Source: Pseudomonadales bacterium
GTDB lineage: Bacteria > Pseudomonadota > Gammaproteobacteria > Pseudomonadales > Azotimanducaceae
Direction: 5' to 3'
DNA: 64,000 nucleotides
Assembly (NCBI GenBank): GCA_041395945.1
Contig: JAWKZN010000001.1
Coordinates: 2,294,001 to 2,358,000, forward strand
Part shown: positions 51,334 to 60,245 of the stretch, piece after piece
How positions within the stretch are numbered: position 1 is the first letter of the stretch
Layout of the letters: every line of letters starts with the position of its first letter
Made by a program: the position numbers and the translations under genes
Notes under the pieces: model-generated
What the model was told of the DNA's origin: nothing
The model's database searches: none
Seen by the model: the letters and a program-made list of their open reading frames with translations, nothing else

Positions 51334-52250
51334 TTTGCGTTCCTGCTGCTCGCACTTTTCGCGTCGCTGACGGGATGCGGATCCTCCGAACCTCCATCCC
51401 CTCAGGCGCAATCCAACGCCGTTGATTCGGCCACTACTGATGCTGCAGCGCCTCGACTATCAACCGGGAGCCGCACAGGGAAGCTGGCAGCAACCCTTCG
51501 ATCTGGTCGGCATCCACGCCCGTATGCCGGCTCACTGGCAATTCGACTTTCAGGGCAAATCGCTGTCGTTCCCGTGGTGGGATGGCTACATCGCCGGCAG
51601 CGGTCTACAGGAAGATCGGGTCAGTGTGGAAGATGCCGAAATCGTCTTCGTGGGCTACGGCAGCAAAGCACCCGAATACGGCTGGAACGATTTCAAGCAT
51701 CAGGATCTGCAGGGAAAGATTCTGCTGATGCTCAACAACGATCCCGACTGGGATCCTGATCTTTTCGAGGGTAATACCCGTCTCTACTGCGGGCGCTGGG
51801 TGTACAAATACGAAAGTGCTGCGCGGCAGGGCGCGGCGGGTGCCATCATCATTCACGCCACGGCTTCCGCTGCGTATCCCTGGCAGGTGGTACAGACTTC
51901 CTGGTCCGGTGCGCAGTTCGAGCTGCCCGCCGGAATTGAGCCACGCATCGCGATCAAAGGCTGGCTTACGGAAAACGCCGCCGAAGAACTGGTTGCACTT
52001 TCCGGCAGACGGCTCTCGGAGCTGGTCGAGTCTGCAAGGGATCGGGAGTTCGAGCCTGTGCCCCTGGGCATCACTTCCAGCCTGGCCTTCGACAACGAAC
52101 TCTCCCGCACCCGGAAGTGCCAACGTCCTCGGTCTGCTCCCTGGCAACGACCCGGAGCTGCCCCGGTGGCTGCCCGGTGATGAATTCGAAGCGGCACGAC
52201 TGACTGCACTGGAAGACGTGAACGCGCGCAAAAAGCCGGGAAGCCTCTGA
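51334..52250 (+). pseudogene. M28-family peptidase, decayed by frameshifts and two deletions
   Basis: A lipoprotein signal (FAFLLLALFASLTGC) starts one frame. Then the sequence jumps to a second frame with RLDYQPGAAQGSWQQPFDLVG and the protease-associated domain (SVEDAEIVFVGYGSKAPEYGWNDFKHQDLQGKILLMLNND...GAAGAIIIH). It shifts again into ANVLGLLPGNDPEL and then directly into WLPGDEFEAARLTALEDVN, the extreme C-terminus. The zinc-binding HxD...EE...D catalytic core between these last two is gone, as is an N-terminal part of about 50 residues. The stop codon comes from the terminal inverted repeat at 52242. The gene is dead. Confidence 0.85.
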
Positions 52251-52286
52251 TTTATCCGAGCTCGCTGAGAACCTGAATCAGAGGCT
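52242..52286. repeat. Short 45-bp inverted repeat (MITE-like scar)
   Basis: AGCCTCTGATT (52242-52252) and AATCAGAGGCT (52276-52286) are perfect 11-base reverse complements with a 23-base centre. The left arm contributes the TGA stop of the peptidase remnant. The start of the arm resembles IS5-like element ends (CCTCTGATT), and the same CCTCTGATTAAG occurs at 32813-32824, just after lemA. The sequence is too short to carry a transposase. A terminator is possible but no T run follows. Confidence 0.5.
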
Positions 52287-52303
52287 GGCCGGTGCAATCC
52301 GGG

Positions 52304-52723
52304 CTAGGGACAGATGGCGCTCACAGGCTGCACGTCGGGCGCACCGGCGAGGTGGGGGCCGAGTGCCGGGAACAGCGCCTGCACCTCCGTGGAAGTACCG
52401 TGCACCTTGCGCGCCGCCTCATCCACATAGCGCTCCATCATGTAGTAACGGCCTTCGGCACCTCTGAAGGGAGCATAGAGCACCGCTCCCGGCTCCATTT
52501 TTCGCACGGTCCGGGCGAGATTCGACAGTGCCGCTTCAAAGGCCGCCTCGCTGCCCGGCTTTACATTGAAAGTCGCCACGTAGCCGACTTCGGCAGCGTT
52601 GCATTCCTTTTCATGAGCATCCGCCATGGCAGTCGCACTCACCATCGCAGTGACGCTCGCAAGCAGCATCAGCAGGATGGTGCGCGAGACGGAATTCAGC
52701 CTGTTCATTGATCCAATCATCAT
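52304..52723 (-). CDS. Secreted antibiotic biosynthesis monooxygenase (ABM)-like protein
   Basis: The 139-residue product has a signal peptide (ILLMLLASVTAMVSATAMA) and a small ferredoxin-like alpha/beta domain: EVGYVATFNVKPGSEAAFEAALSNLARTVRKMEPGAVLYAPFRGAEGRYYMMERYVDEAARKVH. ABM domains form dimers that oxidise quinone-like substrates or bind heme without cofactors. The active His/Asn set cannot be assigned. It is the last gene of a three-gene minus-strand group after the GST and the tandem thioredoxin-fold genes (33 bp gap). There are three possible ATG starts within six codons. Confidence 0.78.
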   Translation of the reverse strand: MMIGSMNRLNSVSRTILLMLLASVTAMVSATAMADAHEKECNAAEVGYVATFNVKPGSEAAFEAALSNLARTVRKMEPGAVLYAPFRGAEGRYYMMERYVDEAARKVHGTSTEVQALFPALGPHLAGAPDVQPVSAICP

Positions 52724-52756
52724 CGGTCCTTGTGTTGATATTTGCAGTTCCGGTTT

Positions 52757-54121
52757 TCAGTGGGCATTCGGTGTTTCATTACTGGCCGTTTCCGGTGTCT
52801 CGGTGCGACCTGACCGCAGTGCGATTTCCGTCTCCACCCGCCACAGGCGATCCTGCCCCCAGCACTGAAAGGTACCATCCCGCGCGCCGCCGGACACCCG
52901 GAAGCTGGGCACCCCCCAGAGACCGGCGCTGCTCAGTGCCTGCAGATTTTCCTCGACCACGGCAATGTATTCAGCGGAACCCAGTGCGGCCGCACAGTTC
53001 GACCAGGGTACACCGATCCGCTCCACCACCTGGGCGAGCCCGGCGTCCAGGGTGATATCGATACCCTCGGCAAACGCCGCTGACAGATAGCTGCCCAGAT
53101 ACTCGCGTCCTTTACCCAGTCGTTCCAGGGTCGGATAGAGAGAAAACGCACGACGTACCGGATCACCGAAAGGATCGACCACTTTGCCGAAAGGTACTCC
53201 GGCCGCTTCCGCTTCCCGTTTCGTATCCATGATGATGTAGAACTGTTTCGCCCGGGGTGCCGGCACACCCCGCATCATCATCGGCATCACCGGGCGCAGG
53301 CGCAGGGTGACACCGCTGCGATCCACCAGGTCCATGGTGCGCGCGTAGCTGATGGCCGTGTAGGGACTGCGCAGGGAAGGGAAATATTCCAGCGACACTC
53401 CCGCGGCTTCTACACCACTGGCACTGATACCCGTCGGCCGCGGCACACAGGGACCTGCCGCAGGTCGGGTGTCGAAGCCGGATTCGCGCAGGCGCCGCTC
53501 CAGGTGGTAGAGGCGATCCAGGCCCCAGTACCACTCCCCTTCGAAATAGAACATGGCGCCGAGATAGTGGCCGCGGCGCTTCAGCAGGGCGTCGCCCTCA
53601 TCGAGAACCTGCCGGGCCGTCCGTCCGGCTGCTGCGGCAGCACCGGACGAAGTGGAAGTGCCGATCACTTCGCCGCGCCACAGTGCTTCCCCGAGTTCCT
53701 GGGCACGGTGCACAAAGCGCTCCGAATCCAGCAGTCCGGCAAGCTGAGCACAGACTGCAAACACGCAATCCTGCTCGGGCCGCAGGGTGCCTTCCGGCAG
53801 GCTGACGCCGTAATAGCCGGCGACACTCCGGGCATCCCGCACCGCCCAGGCGTCGAATTTGTCAGGGCTGCCCTGGTAGGCGGCAGCCGGCCCCCGCACC
53901 AGATGGCGACTGAATGCCAGTCGATAACGGGATTCGAGTTCCCCCAGTTTCTGCACGGCCAGGTGACTGTAGGGATCGTCCACCTGGTGGAAGTAGTGTA
54001 CCCGGGGTGGGGCGCCACTGAGACGACGTCCTAACGCAGGCAGCCCGCGTCGCACGCTGCGCAGCAGGTCGCTCGTCATGATCCGCATTGCCGTCGAGCG
54101 CACCCGGGTCTGGAGATTCAT
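52757..54121 (-). CDS. Two tandem DsbA/HCCA-isomerase-like thioredoxin-fold domains
   Basis: The 454-residue protein carries two copies of the 2-hydroxychromene-2-carboxylate isomerase/DsbA-like fold. Domain 1 starts with VHYFHQVDDPYSHLAVQKLGEL, domain 2 with LEYFPSLRSPYTAISYARTMDL; each is followed by the large helical insertion, and late segments with GTSTSS and GVPSFRVSGG (cis-Pro) close them. Neither domain has a CxxC pair, so disulfide exchange is unlikely; domain 2 keeps the SPYTAI form typical of glutathione-using isomerases. Its ATG directly touches the stop of the GST gene (TAG-ATG), and the two are surely co-translated. Confidence 0.87.
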   Translation of the reverse strand: MNLQTRVRSTAMRIMTSDLLRSVRRGLPALGRRLSGAPPRVHYFHQVDDPYSHLAVQKLGELESRYRLAFSRHLVRGPAAAYQGSPDKFDAWAVRDARSVAGYYGVSLPEGTLRPEQDCVFAVCAQLAGLLDSERFVHRAQELGEALWRGEVIGTSTSSGAAAAAGRTARQVLDEGDALLKRRGHYLGAMFYFEGEWYWGLDRLYHLERRLRESGFDTRPAAGPCVPRPTGISASGVEAAGVSLEYFPSLRSPYTAISYARTMDLVDRSGVTLRLRPVMPMMMRGVPAPRAKQFYIIMDTKREAEAAGVPFGKVVDPFGDPVRRAFSLYPTLERLGKGREYLGSYLSAAFAEGIDITLDAGLAQVVERIGVPWSNCAAALGSAEYIAVVEENLQALSSAGLWGVPSFRVSGGARDGTFQCWGQDRLWRVETEIALRSGRTETPETASNETPNAH

Positions 54122-55159
54122 CTAGTTCCCGGCACTCAACAGCGGCTCGCAGCCGGTCCCTTCGAGCAGCTGCCGGACCACATCGGCGTCCGCCGCGCGC
54201 AGTGCCGCGAATTCCTGCCGGATCCAGTGCAGACATTTCGCCTGATAAGGGAAGGCCGGCTGGGTCCAGGCTCTGCCATCTATGGTGGTGGACATCTGCT
54301 GTTCACCTTTTTCGAGCGCAGCGGCGTTGGCCAGCAGCGCGGGCACATAGACCCTGCCCACCTCGGTGAGCAGTTCGCCCAGTGTCTCCCCCACCCTCGC
54401 CGCATCCATCCAGTCCGTGTCAGCGGCGGGATTGCCGGAAAGATCGTCCACCAGATCGACCCAGGCGAACACCCGTGGCGCTTCCTCGAGGCAGATGGCC
54501 ATGGGAGTGGGGTCGAATTTGGCAAGCTGGGTGAGCTGAGCGTAGAGGGCAAAATCCGCCGAGGCCGGCCGGCTTCCCAGCACGAAAGGCTGACGCTGCA
54601 ACAGGCGGTCGAACGCCGCCAGAAAGCGACGATAGCTGGCTTCGATCACGGGTGCTGTGGTGTCGTTGGATCCCACCACATACAGCCGGGAGATCTGCCG
54701 CTCGGCGACGAACTGCTTGCGTGCCGCCATCTGCTCCGGGGAAGCCGAGATGCCGGTCCACAGGGGCAGGATGGTTCCGGCCCGTTCGATGTCGGCCGCG
54801 TAATACCAGCGGTAGTGAAACATGGCCTTGGTCAGCCACTCGTCTGCGTAATCTTCGAGCAGATAGTTGAGGAAACTCAGCACAGGATTGGCCGGGATCG
54901 CAGCCCGCGCCTTGAATTCGGCTTCGAACCGGCGGATCAGCGGGGTGGAATCCACAACCGCCTCCAGCCTGCCGGAAGCTCCAGGCAAGTAGAAAGTGGG
55001 CAACAGGCTCACCTTCGGCTCTGGCATACCCAATGCTGAGGCCTGATCGCCCAGCAGCAGTTCGTAGGGCAGGTGACGATATCGCAGCAGCGCCAGCATC
55101 TTACGGGTATAGGGTGAACCCGGAACCCCCTTGAAACGCAAAGGCAGAGGAATTGTCAT
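54122..55159 (-). CDS. Glutathione S-transferase-like protein, 345 residues
   Basis: An N-terminal GST domain (LRFKGVPGSPYTRKMLALLRYRHLPYELL, then LLPTFYLPGASGRLEAVVDSTPLIRRFEAEF) leads into a helical domain with LLEDYADEWLTKAMFHYRWYYAADIERAG and FVLGSRPASADFALYAQL. The active Ser/Tyr site GSPYTRKM is the standard SPxxRK signature. The C-terminal extension puts it in the same long-GST subgroup as 10855-11961. Its stop is fused with the start of the tandem thioredoxin-fold gene, suggesting a shared glutathione-dependent pathway. It is divergent from the copper selenoprotein gene. Confidence 0.85.
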   Translation of the reverse strand: MTIPLPLRFKGVPGSPYTRKMLALLRYRHLPYELLLGDQASALGMPEPKVSLLPTFYLPGASGRLEAVVDSTPLIRRFEAEFKARAAIPANPVLSFLNYLLEDYADEWLTKAMFHYRWYYAADIERAGTILPLWTGISASPEQMAARKQFVAERQISRLYVVGSNDTTAPVIEASYRRFLAAFDRLLQRQPFVLGSRPASADFALYAQLTQLAKFDPTPMAICLEEAPRVFAWVDLVDDLSGNPAADTDWMDAARVGETLGELLTEVGRVYVPALLANAAALEKGEQQMSTTIDGRAWTQPAFPYQAKCLHWIRQEFAALRAADADVVRQLLEGTGCEPLLSAGN

Positions 55160-55303
55160 TGCTGTCTCCGACTGACAGGAATCCGATGGACAAAGTGCTG
55201 GAGTTGCCAGTCAGATTCAAGTGTTTACATAGCCTCAGAAGCGGATCGACGCACGATCGTGTAGAGTGCGCGACCCACGAACACCACCACCGTAGACCGA
55301 CTA

Positions 55304-57193
55304 ATGACCCATATAAAATCTCCGGCCCTGCTGGTCCTTGCCATTACCCTCGCCTGGACCACCACCGCGCTCGGCCTCGGCCGTGCGGACAACTTCGTGC
55401 TGCTGGATAACCAGGGCAGGGCTGAGGAGCTCTACTACCATCGGGATGCAGCAGCCGTAGTGCTGATCGCCCAGCGCAACCGGTGCGCCCTGGACACGGA
55501 TGCGGTCACCCGGATCACCGCGACCGGTCCTTCGGTGCGGGTGTTCATGATCAACTCACTGGATTCACGCGCTGACATCCGCACCTACGCCAGCGAACAC
55601 TCTCTGACTGTCCCGGTGCTGCACGACAGCGCCCAGATCATCGGCCAGGCACTGCACTTTGACCGTGCAGGAGAAGCCGTCGTTGTGGATCCGCGCAACT
55701 GGCAGATCGTCTATCAGGGCGCTCTGGGGGATGCTGGACTGAGTCAGGCAGTGTCCGAGCTGGCGTCCGGCAGCGCCGTGGTGGCTGCGGGCACCGCGAA
55801 CAGCGGTATCCCTGCTGCTGCGGGCGCCGGATGCGGCATCGAATACACCCCGCTGAACGCTGTGCCTGACTACGCCGCCGACATCGCGCCGATTCTGAAG
55901 AAGAACTGCATGGCCTGTCACATCGAAGGCGGCATCGGTCCCTGGGCCATGACCGACTACCGGATGATCCAGGGCTTTGCACCCATGATCCGGGAAGTAA
56001 TCCGGGTCAAGCGCATGCCACCCTGGCATGCGGATCCCGAGGTTGGCTACTGGCAGAACAGCGCCCGTCTCTCAGACGAAGACACCCGCACCCTGGTCAG
56101 CTGGATCGAAGCCGGTGCGCCGCGCGGAGAAGGGGACGACCCGCTTCTCGCAGAACGACCCATTCCGGCCACCTGGCCGCTCGGCGAACCCGATCTTGTA
56201 CTGGAGATTCCCAGCTACGACATCCCGGCTTCCGGCGTGGTCGACTATCAGTTCCCGGTCGTGGCCAATCCGCTGGACCATGATGTCTGGGTCGTTGCCG
56301 CCACTATCATCCCCGGTAACTCCAAAGTCGTGCATCACGTGCTGATGGGTTCCGCCGAAAAAGCGCCGGAAAAAGGCGATCGGGAAAGTGTCTTCCAGAA
56401 CTACATCATGGGTTACGCGCCAGGCAACGAATCCGCACACATGCCGGAAGGCACCGGTGTTTTCGTGCCGGTGGGTGGTGTGTACCAGTTTCAGCTGCAC
56501 TACACCCCGACCGGCATTGCCACCACCGACAGCACCCGGGTCGCGCTGTATTTCGCCGATGAGCCACCTGCCAATTTCCTGCGCCAGCAGGTCGTGTTGA
56601 ATCCAGCACTGAAGATTCCGCCCCAGGTTGCCGACCATGAAGAGGTGGCCTACTTCGAATTCTGAGACGACGCCACCATCTTCTCGCTGGTGCCCCATGC
56701 CCATTATCGGGGCAGGAGTTCGACCTTCGAACTGCAGTATCCGGACGGCAGCAAAGAGCTGATCCTGTCGGTGCCCAACTACGATTTCAACTGGCAGCGC
56801 ACCTACAGTTTCGAGGAGCCCAAGGTGGTGCCGAAAGGTACCCGCATCGTGCACCGCACGGTGTATGACAACTCGACAAAAAACCCCAGCAACCCGGATC
56901 CTGCCCGGGAGGTGCCCTGGGGACTGCAGTCATGGGATGAGATGCTGTACGGCTCTGTGAGCTACAGCTGGAACAACGAAAGCTCGGCAAAGCCCACCCA
57001 CAGCAATCTGTCTTCGAACAGTGCCCAGTTCATCGGCTTCCTTGACAAGGACATGGACGGCAAGCTCGCAAAGAGTGAACTGCCGGAGCGGATGCGCAAG
57101 CGGCTGGGCTGGTGGAAGTGGTGGTTCGTGGACACCAATTTCGATGGCGGGCTGGACCGGGAAGAGATCGAGGAGATGTTCTCGGGCGATTAG
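55304..57193 (+). CDS. Redoxin / cytochrome c / Cu(II) monooxygenase / EF-hand selenoprotein (Sec454)
   Basis: Reading through TGA at 56663-56665 gives a 629-residue protein. Order: signal peptide (LLVLAITLAWTTTALG), redoxin-like domain with Cys (RNRCALDTDAV), c-type heme motif CMACH at 202-206, a peptidylglycine-monooxygenase-like copper fold, and an EF-hand pair (DKDMDGKL, DTNFDGGL). The copper ligands are all present: CuH His344-His345 and His399, CuM His465 and His467 (PHAHYRG) and Met547 (DEMLYG). Both CuM elements lie after the TGA, so a product ending there would be dead. The sequence around it (YFEF-U-DDATIFSLVPHAHYRG) fits the family exactly. Ascorbate-type hydroxylation in the periplasm is expected; the role of a Sec next to the CuM strand is unknown. 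Sense-codon replacement by mutation cannot be excluded. Confidence 0.8.
56663..56692 (+). promoter_or_regulatory. Weak SECIS candidate downstream of UGA454
   Basis: After TGA (56663-56665), CACCA (56674-56678) pairs with TGGTG (56688-56692) around a nine-base loop TCTTCTCGC that has a G only at its 3' side. Its position (loop 13 bases after TGA) and loop sequence are less typical than in the other three genes. Confidence 0.35.
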
Positions 57194-57228
57194 TCGCTGC
57201 GCGGGTTTGCCTTTGAGCCTTTGAAAGG

Positions 57229-57580
57229 AGTTCGGAGAGAGGTTGATCAGTGCGTGGGCGAGGACGGGCACTCCCGTGCCTGTTCGGTCTTTCCGAGCTT
57301 CCTGTCAGTGTGCCTGGCTGGCAACCGCGAACGCCGGTGGTGGTAAATCCTGCGCCACGCACGAATCGCGGATGGTGTTGTTGCGCTGGCTCCTCCGACC
57401 GCCGGTCTCGGATCGATCGGGAACCTGGGGTGGAGCAGGGGTTGCAGCGGGCCGTGGAGCGAGGCCGAGTGCGACGGATTGACTCGCGTGCTTCACGCGA
57501 GGCAACTCCGTCAATCGAGGGCAGCCCGGAGGGCCCGAGCGTAGGTCTGCTGCAAGCCCTGCTCCACCCCAGCCTCTCAA
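57229..57580 (+). repeat. Dispersed structured repeat, copy B
   Basis: This copy fills the gap between the convergent copper selenoprotein and MoaD-like genes. It opens TTCGGAGAGAGGTTGATCAG, has a small hairpin at about 57266-57280, continues through AATCCTGCG and GAATCGCG at 57346-57368, and ends in a large inverted repeat: 57426-57448 pairs with 57549-57571 over 23 bases with one mismatch. Inside that lies a nested hairpin, CTCGCGTG-CTT-CACGCGAG (57483-57501), within the outer stem GACGGA/TCCGTC (57473-57478/57507-57512). No real coding frame is present. 57194-57228 and 57581-57631 show nothing further. Confidence 0.78.
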
Positions 57581-57631
57581 GCAGATCAAATTACCGACCC
57601 TTCGGAGAGAAATCCCCCCCGAAAACAGCCC

Positions 57632-57877
57632 CTATCCGCCCTGAATCCTCGGCAGCAGAAAAATCTCCGCATCAGCGGGGATCGGCTCCGCCCAATGATC
57701 GCGAAAAATGTCACCGTTGATCGACACGGCCACACCCTCCTCCACCCGCGCAGCCATGCGCGGATACCGCTCCACCAGCTTGCGCAGCAGTTCCCGGATG
57801 GTGGTGGCTTCGAGCCGGATCGACGCCGCCCCGTCGGCGGCGTCGCGAAGCGAACCGGTGAGATTCACTTCAAGCAT
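57632..57877 (-). CDS. MoaD/ThiS-like ubiquitin-fold protein
   Basis: The 81-residue protein has the beta-grasp fold of MoaD: MLEVNLTGSLRDAADG at the start and a C-terminal IPADAEIFLLPRIQGG ending in the di-glycine that is adenylated and thiocarboxylated as sulfur carrier. It starts five bases after the stop of the molybdenum subunit gene, so it belongs to that operon. MoaD supplies sulfur for molybdopterin; a separate copy linked to one hydroxylase could serve cofactor sulfuration or another sulfur-transfer step. Confidence 0.9.
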   Translation of the reverse strand: MLEVNLTGSLRDAADGAASIRLEATTIRELLRKLVERYPRMAARVEEGVAVSINGDIFRDHWAEPIPADAEIFLLPRIQGG

Positions 57878-57882
57878 CGGAC

Positions 57883-60156
57883 TCAGCCCGACTTCTTCGT
57901 TCTCTGGGCCTTGATCGCCTTGAGAACCCGCGGCGGTGACATGGGCACGTGGTACATGCGCACACCCACCGCATTCGACACCGCGTTGCCGATGGCGGCG
58001 AGCGGCGGCACGATCGAGGTTTCGCCGACACCGCGGATGCCATAGGGGTGCTTGGGGTTGGGAATCTCCAGAATCTGGGTGTCGATAAAGGGCAGGTCCG
58101 AACAGACCGGGATCCGGTAGTCGAGGAATCCAGGATTCTGCAGGCGACCGTCTTTGCCGTACACATACTCTTCATTCAACGCCCAGCCGATCCCCTGGGC
58201 GGCACCGCCCTGAAACTGTCCTTCGACATAGTCCGGATGGATGGCCTTGCCCGCATCCTGCACCACCGTGTAGCGGATGACCCGGGTCTTGCCGGTTTCC
58301 GGATCGACTTCCACATCACAGATGTGGCTGGCGAAGGACACCCCGGCGCCATCTGCCACCACTTCGTTGTGGCCGGCGATGGGTCCGCCGGTGCGGGGGG
58401 ATGCGGCAGCGAGTTCCTCGAGTGTAAGTGGTGCCAGATTGCCGTGCTGGGCACCCCGGGCAACGGCCTTACCGCCTTTCCACTCCACTTCTTCAACATC
58501 GATCTCCCAGGTCTGGGCAGCCCGCTCGCGCAGCACCCGGATGGCGTCCCGGGCGGCGAAGATAGTGGCCATACCGGAGGAGAAGGTACCCCGGCTGCCT
58601 TCGGTCATGTCGTTGTGTCCCAGGGAGCCGGTATCGGCGACGTTGCATTTCACCCGCTCGTAGGGAATGCCCAGCTCTTCCGCGGCAATCAGCGACAGCG
58701 CCGCACGCGCACCGCCCACATCGATGGTGCCGACCGCAAGCGACACGGTGCCGTCCACGCCGATATTGAGATCGGTACAGGTCTGACCGCCGAAGTTGAA
58801 CCAGAAACCGCAGGCCATGCCACGGCCCTGGTTCTTACCGAGTTTCGCTTTCATGTGCGGATGCTTCTTCACCGCCTCCAGAGTCGCACCGATACCGATG
58901 GGTCCGTAAGTCGGGCCGTAGGATGCCCGTGTCCCTTCCCTGGCGGCGTTTTTGATCCGGAAATCCACCGGATCCATGCCGATGGCGGCAGCCAGCTCAT
59001 CGATCGCGCTCTCCACTGCGAAGGCCGCCATGGGCGCCGACGGGGCTCTATAGGCGGTGACTTTCGGACGGTTGACGAGCACATCGAAGGCCACGGTTTT
59101 GACATTGGCCAGGTCGTAGCAGGCGTAGGCCGTCATCGCCCCGAGCATGCCCCAGATACCGGGAAAAGCGCCGTCCTGGTAACGCAGGGTCGCCGAGGCG
59201 CCAGTGATGGTGCCGTCTTTCTTCGCACCGATTTTCACATCCACGGAAGTCGAGCTGGTGGGGCCACTGCCGCGGAACACATCCTCCCTCGACATCACCA
59301 GTTTCACCGGTCGATTCGCCTTGTGGGAGAGGGCCAGGGCCACCGGCTCCATCCACACATGAGTCTTTCCGCCGAAACCGCCACCGATCTCCGATGACGT
59401 GACCTTCAGCTTGGCCACGTCCATGCCGAGCAGCGACGCACAGACATTGCGGAACACGAAATGTCCCTGGGTGGTCACCCAGAGTTCACCCTGCCCATCC
59501 GGGCCGACACTGGCGAGACAGGCGTGGGGTTCGATGTAGCCCTGATGGGTCTGTTCGGTCTTGTAGCTCCTCTCGACGATCACGTCAGCCTGGGAAAAAC
59601 CGGCCTCCACATCCCCATGTCCGAACTCCGAACGCTGAGCCACGTTCGAGGCCTTCTTCGGCGGCGGGTTTACCCCCGTTGTTCGAATGTGAGGCTGCAC
59701 GATGGGTGCACCCGGCTTCATCGCCTCATCCACATCGGTGACATGAGGCAGTTTTTTGTATTCCACCTTGATCAGCTTGAGCGCCTTGCGCGCAGTTTCC
59801 GCATCGATGGCGGCTACCGCAGCGACTGCGTGGCCGTCATAGAGCGCCCGGCCGCGGGCCATGCAGTTTTCGAGAATGTCGAGCATGCCGCGGTTGCCGC
59901 CGGTCAGATCCGGCAGATCCGCGCTGGTGAGGACTGCTTTCACACCCTTGAGCTTCTCCGCCTTCGATGTGTCGATTTTCACGATGGTGGCGTGTGCATG
60001 CGGTGAGCGCAGGATCGCGCCGACCAGCTGGCCCGGGGCGAAAGTGTCCGCGCCATAGCGGGCCCGGCCGGTGACTTTGTCGACCCCGTCCGGCCGCGGC
60101 GGACGGGTGCCGACAATCTTGAATTCCTGGTTGGTGAAACTTGTATCGAGTGCCAC
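57883..60156 (-). CDS. Xanthine dehydrogenase-family molybdopterin-binding subunit
   Basis: A 757-residue large subunit: RYGADTFAPGQLVGAILRSPHAHATIVKIDTSKA, GGGFGGKTHVWMEPVALAL with the cofactor contacts, PKVTAYRAPSAPMAAFAVES, GQTCTDLNIGVDGTVSLAVGTIDVGG and the active-site Glu in GVGETSIVPPLAAIGNAV. It is complete and has no signal peptide, unlike the IorB-type subunit. With its FAD and Fe-S partners it is a cytoplasmic three-subunit hydroxylase. Substrates in this branch include xanthine, aromatic acyl-CoA, nicotinate and CO; the CO-dehydrogenase Cys motif was not seen. The substrate remains open. Confidence 0.92.
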   Translation of the reverse strand: MALDTSFTNQEFKIVGTRPPRPDGVDKVTGRARYGADTFAPGQLVGAILRSPHAHATIVKIDTSKAEKLKGVKAVLTSADLPDLTGGNRGMLDILENCMARGRALYDGHAVAAVAAIDAETARKALKLIKVEYKKLPHVTDVDEAMKPGAPIVQPHIRTTGVNPPPKKASNVAQRSEFGHGDVEAGFSQADVIVERSYKTEQTHQGYIEPHACLASVGPDGQGELWVTTQGHFVFRNVCASLLGMDVAKLKVTSSEIGGGFGGKTHVWMEPVALALSHKANRPVKLVMSREDVFRGSGPTSSTSVDVKIGAKKDGTITGASATLRYQDGAFPGIWGMLGAMTAYACYDLANVKTVAFDVLVNRPKVTAYRAPSAPMAAFAVESAIDELAAAIGMDPVDFRIKNAAREGTRASYGPTYGPIGIGATLEAVKKHPHMKAKLGKNQGRGMACGFWFNFGGQTCTDLNIGVDGTVSLAVGTIDVGGARAALSLIAAEELGIPYERVKCNVADTGSLGHNDMTEGSRGTFSSGMATIFAARDAIRVLRERAAQTWEIDVEEVEWKGGKAVARGAQHGNLAPLTLEELAAASPRTGGPIAGHNEVVADGAGVSFASHICDVEVDPETGKTRVIRYTVVQDAGKAIHPDYVEGQFQGGAAQGIGWALNEEYVYGKDGRLQNPGFLDYRIPVCSDLPFIDTQILEIPNPKHPYGIRGVGETSIVPPLAAIGNAVSNAVGVRMYHVPMSPPRVLKAIKAQRTKKSG

Positions 60157-60245
60157 TTGATTCTCCTCGCAGCGTGTTCGCGCTGACGATTAGCTTAATT
60201 TGTACTGTCGTTGCGACCGTGCCTGCAGGGGCTGCCAGCGCCCTT

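Noticed and set aside
57949..59397. 482-codon plus-strand frame over the molybdenum subunit
   Set aside because: Antisense shadow; the minus strand has all cofactor motifs.
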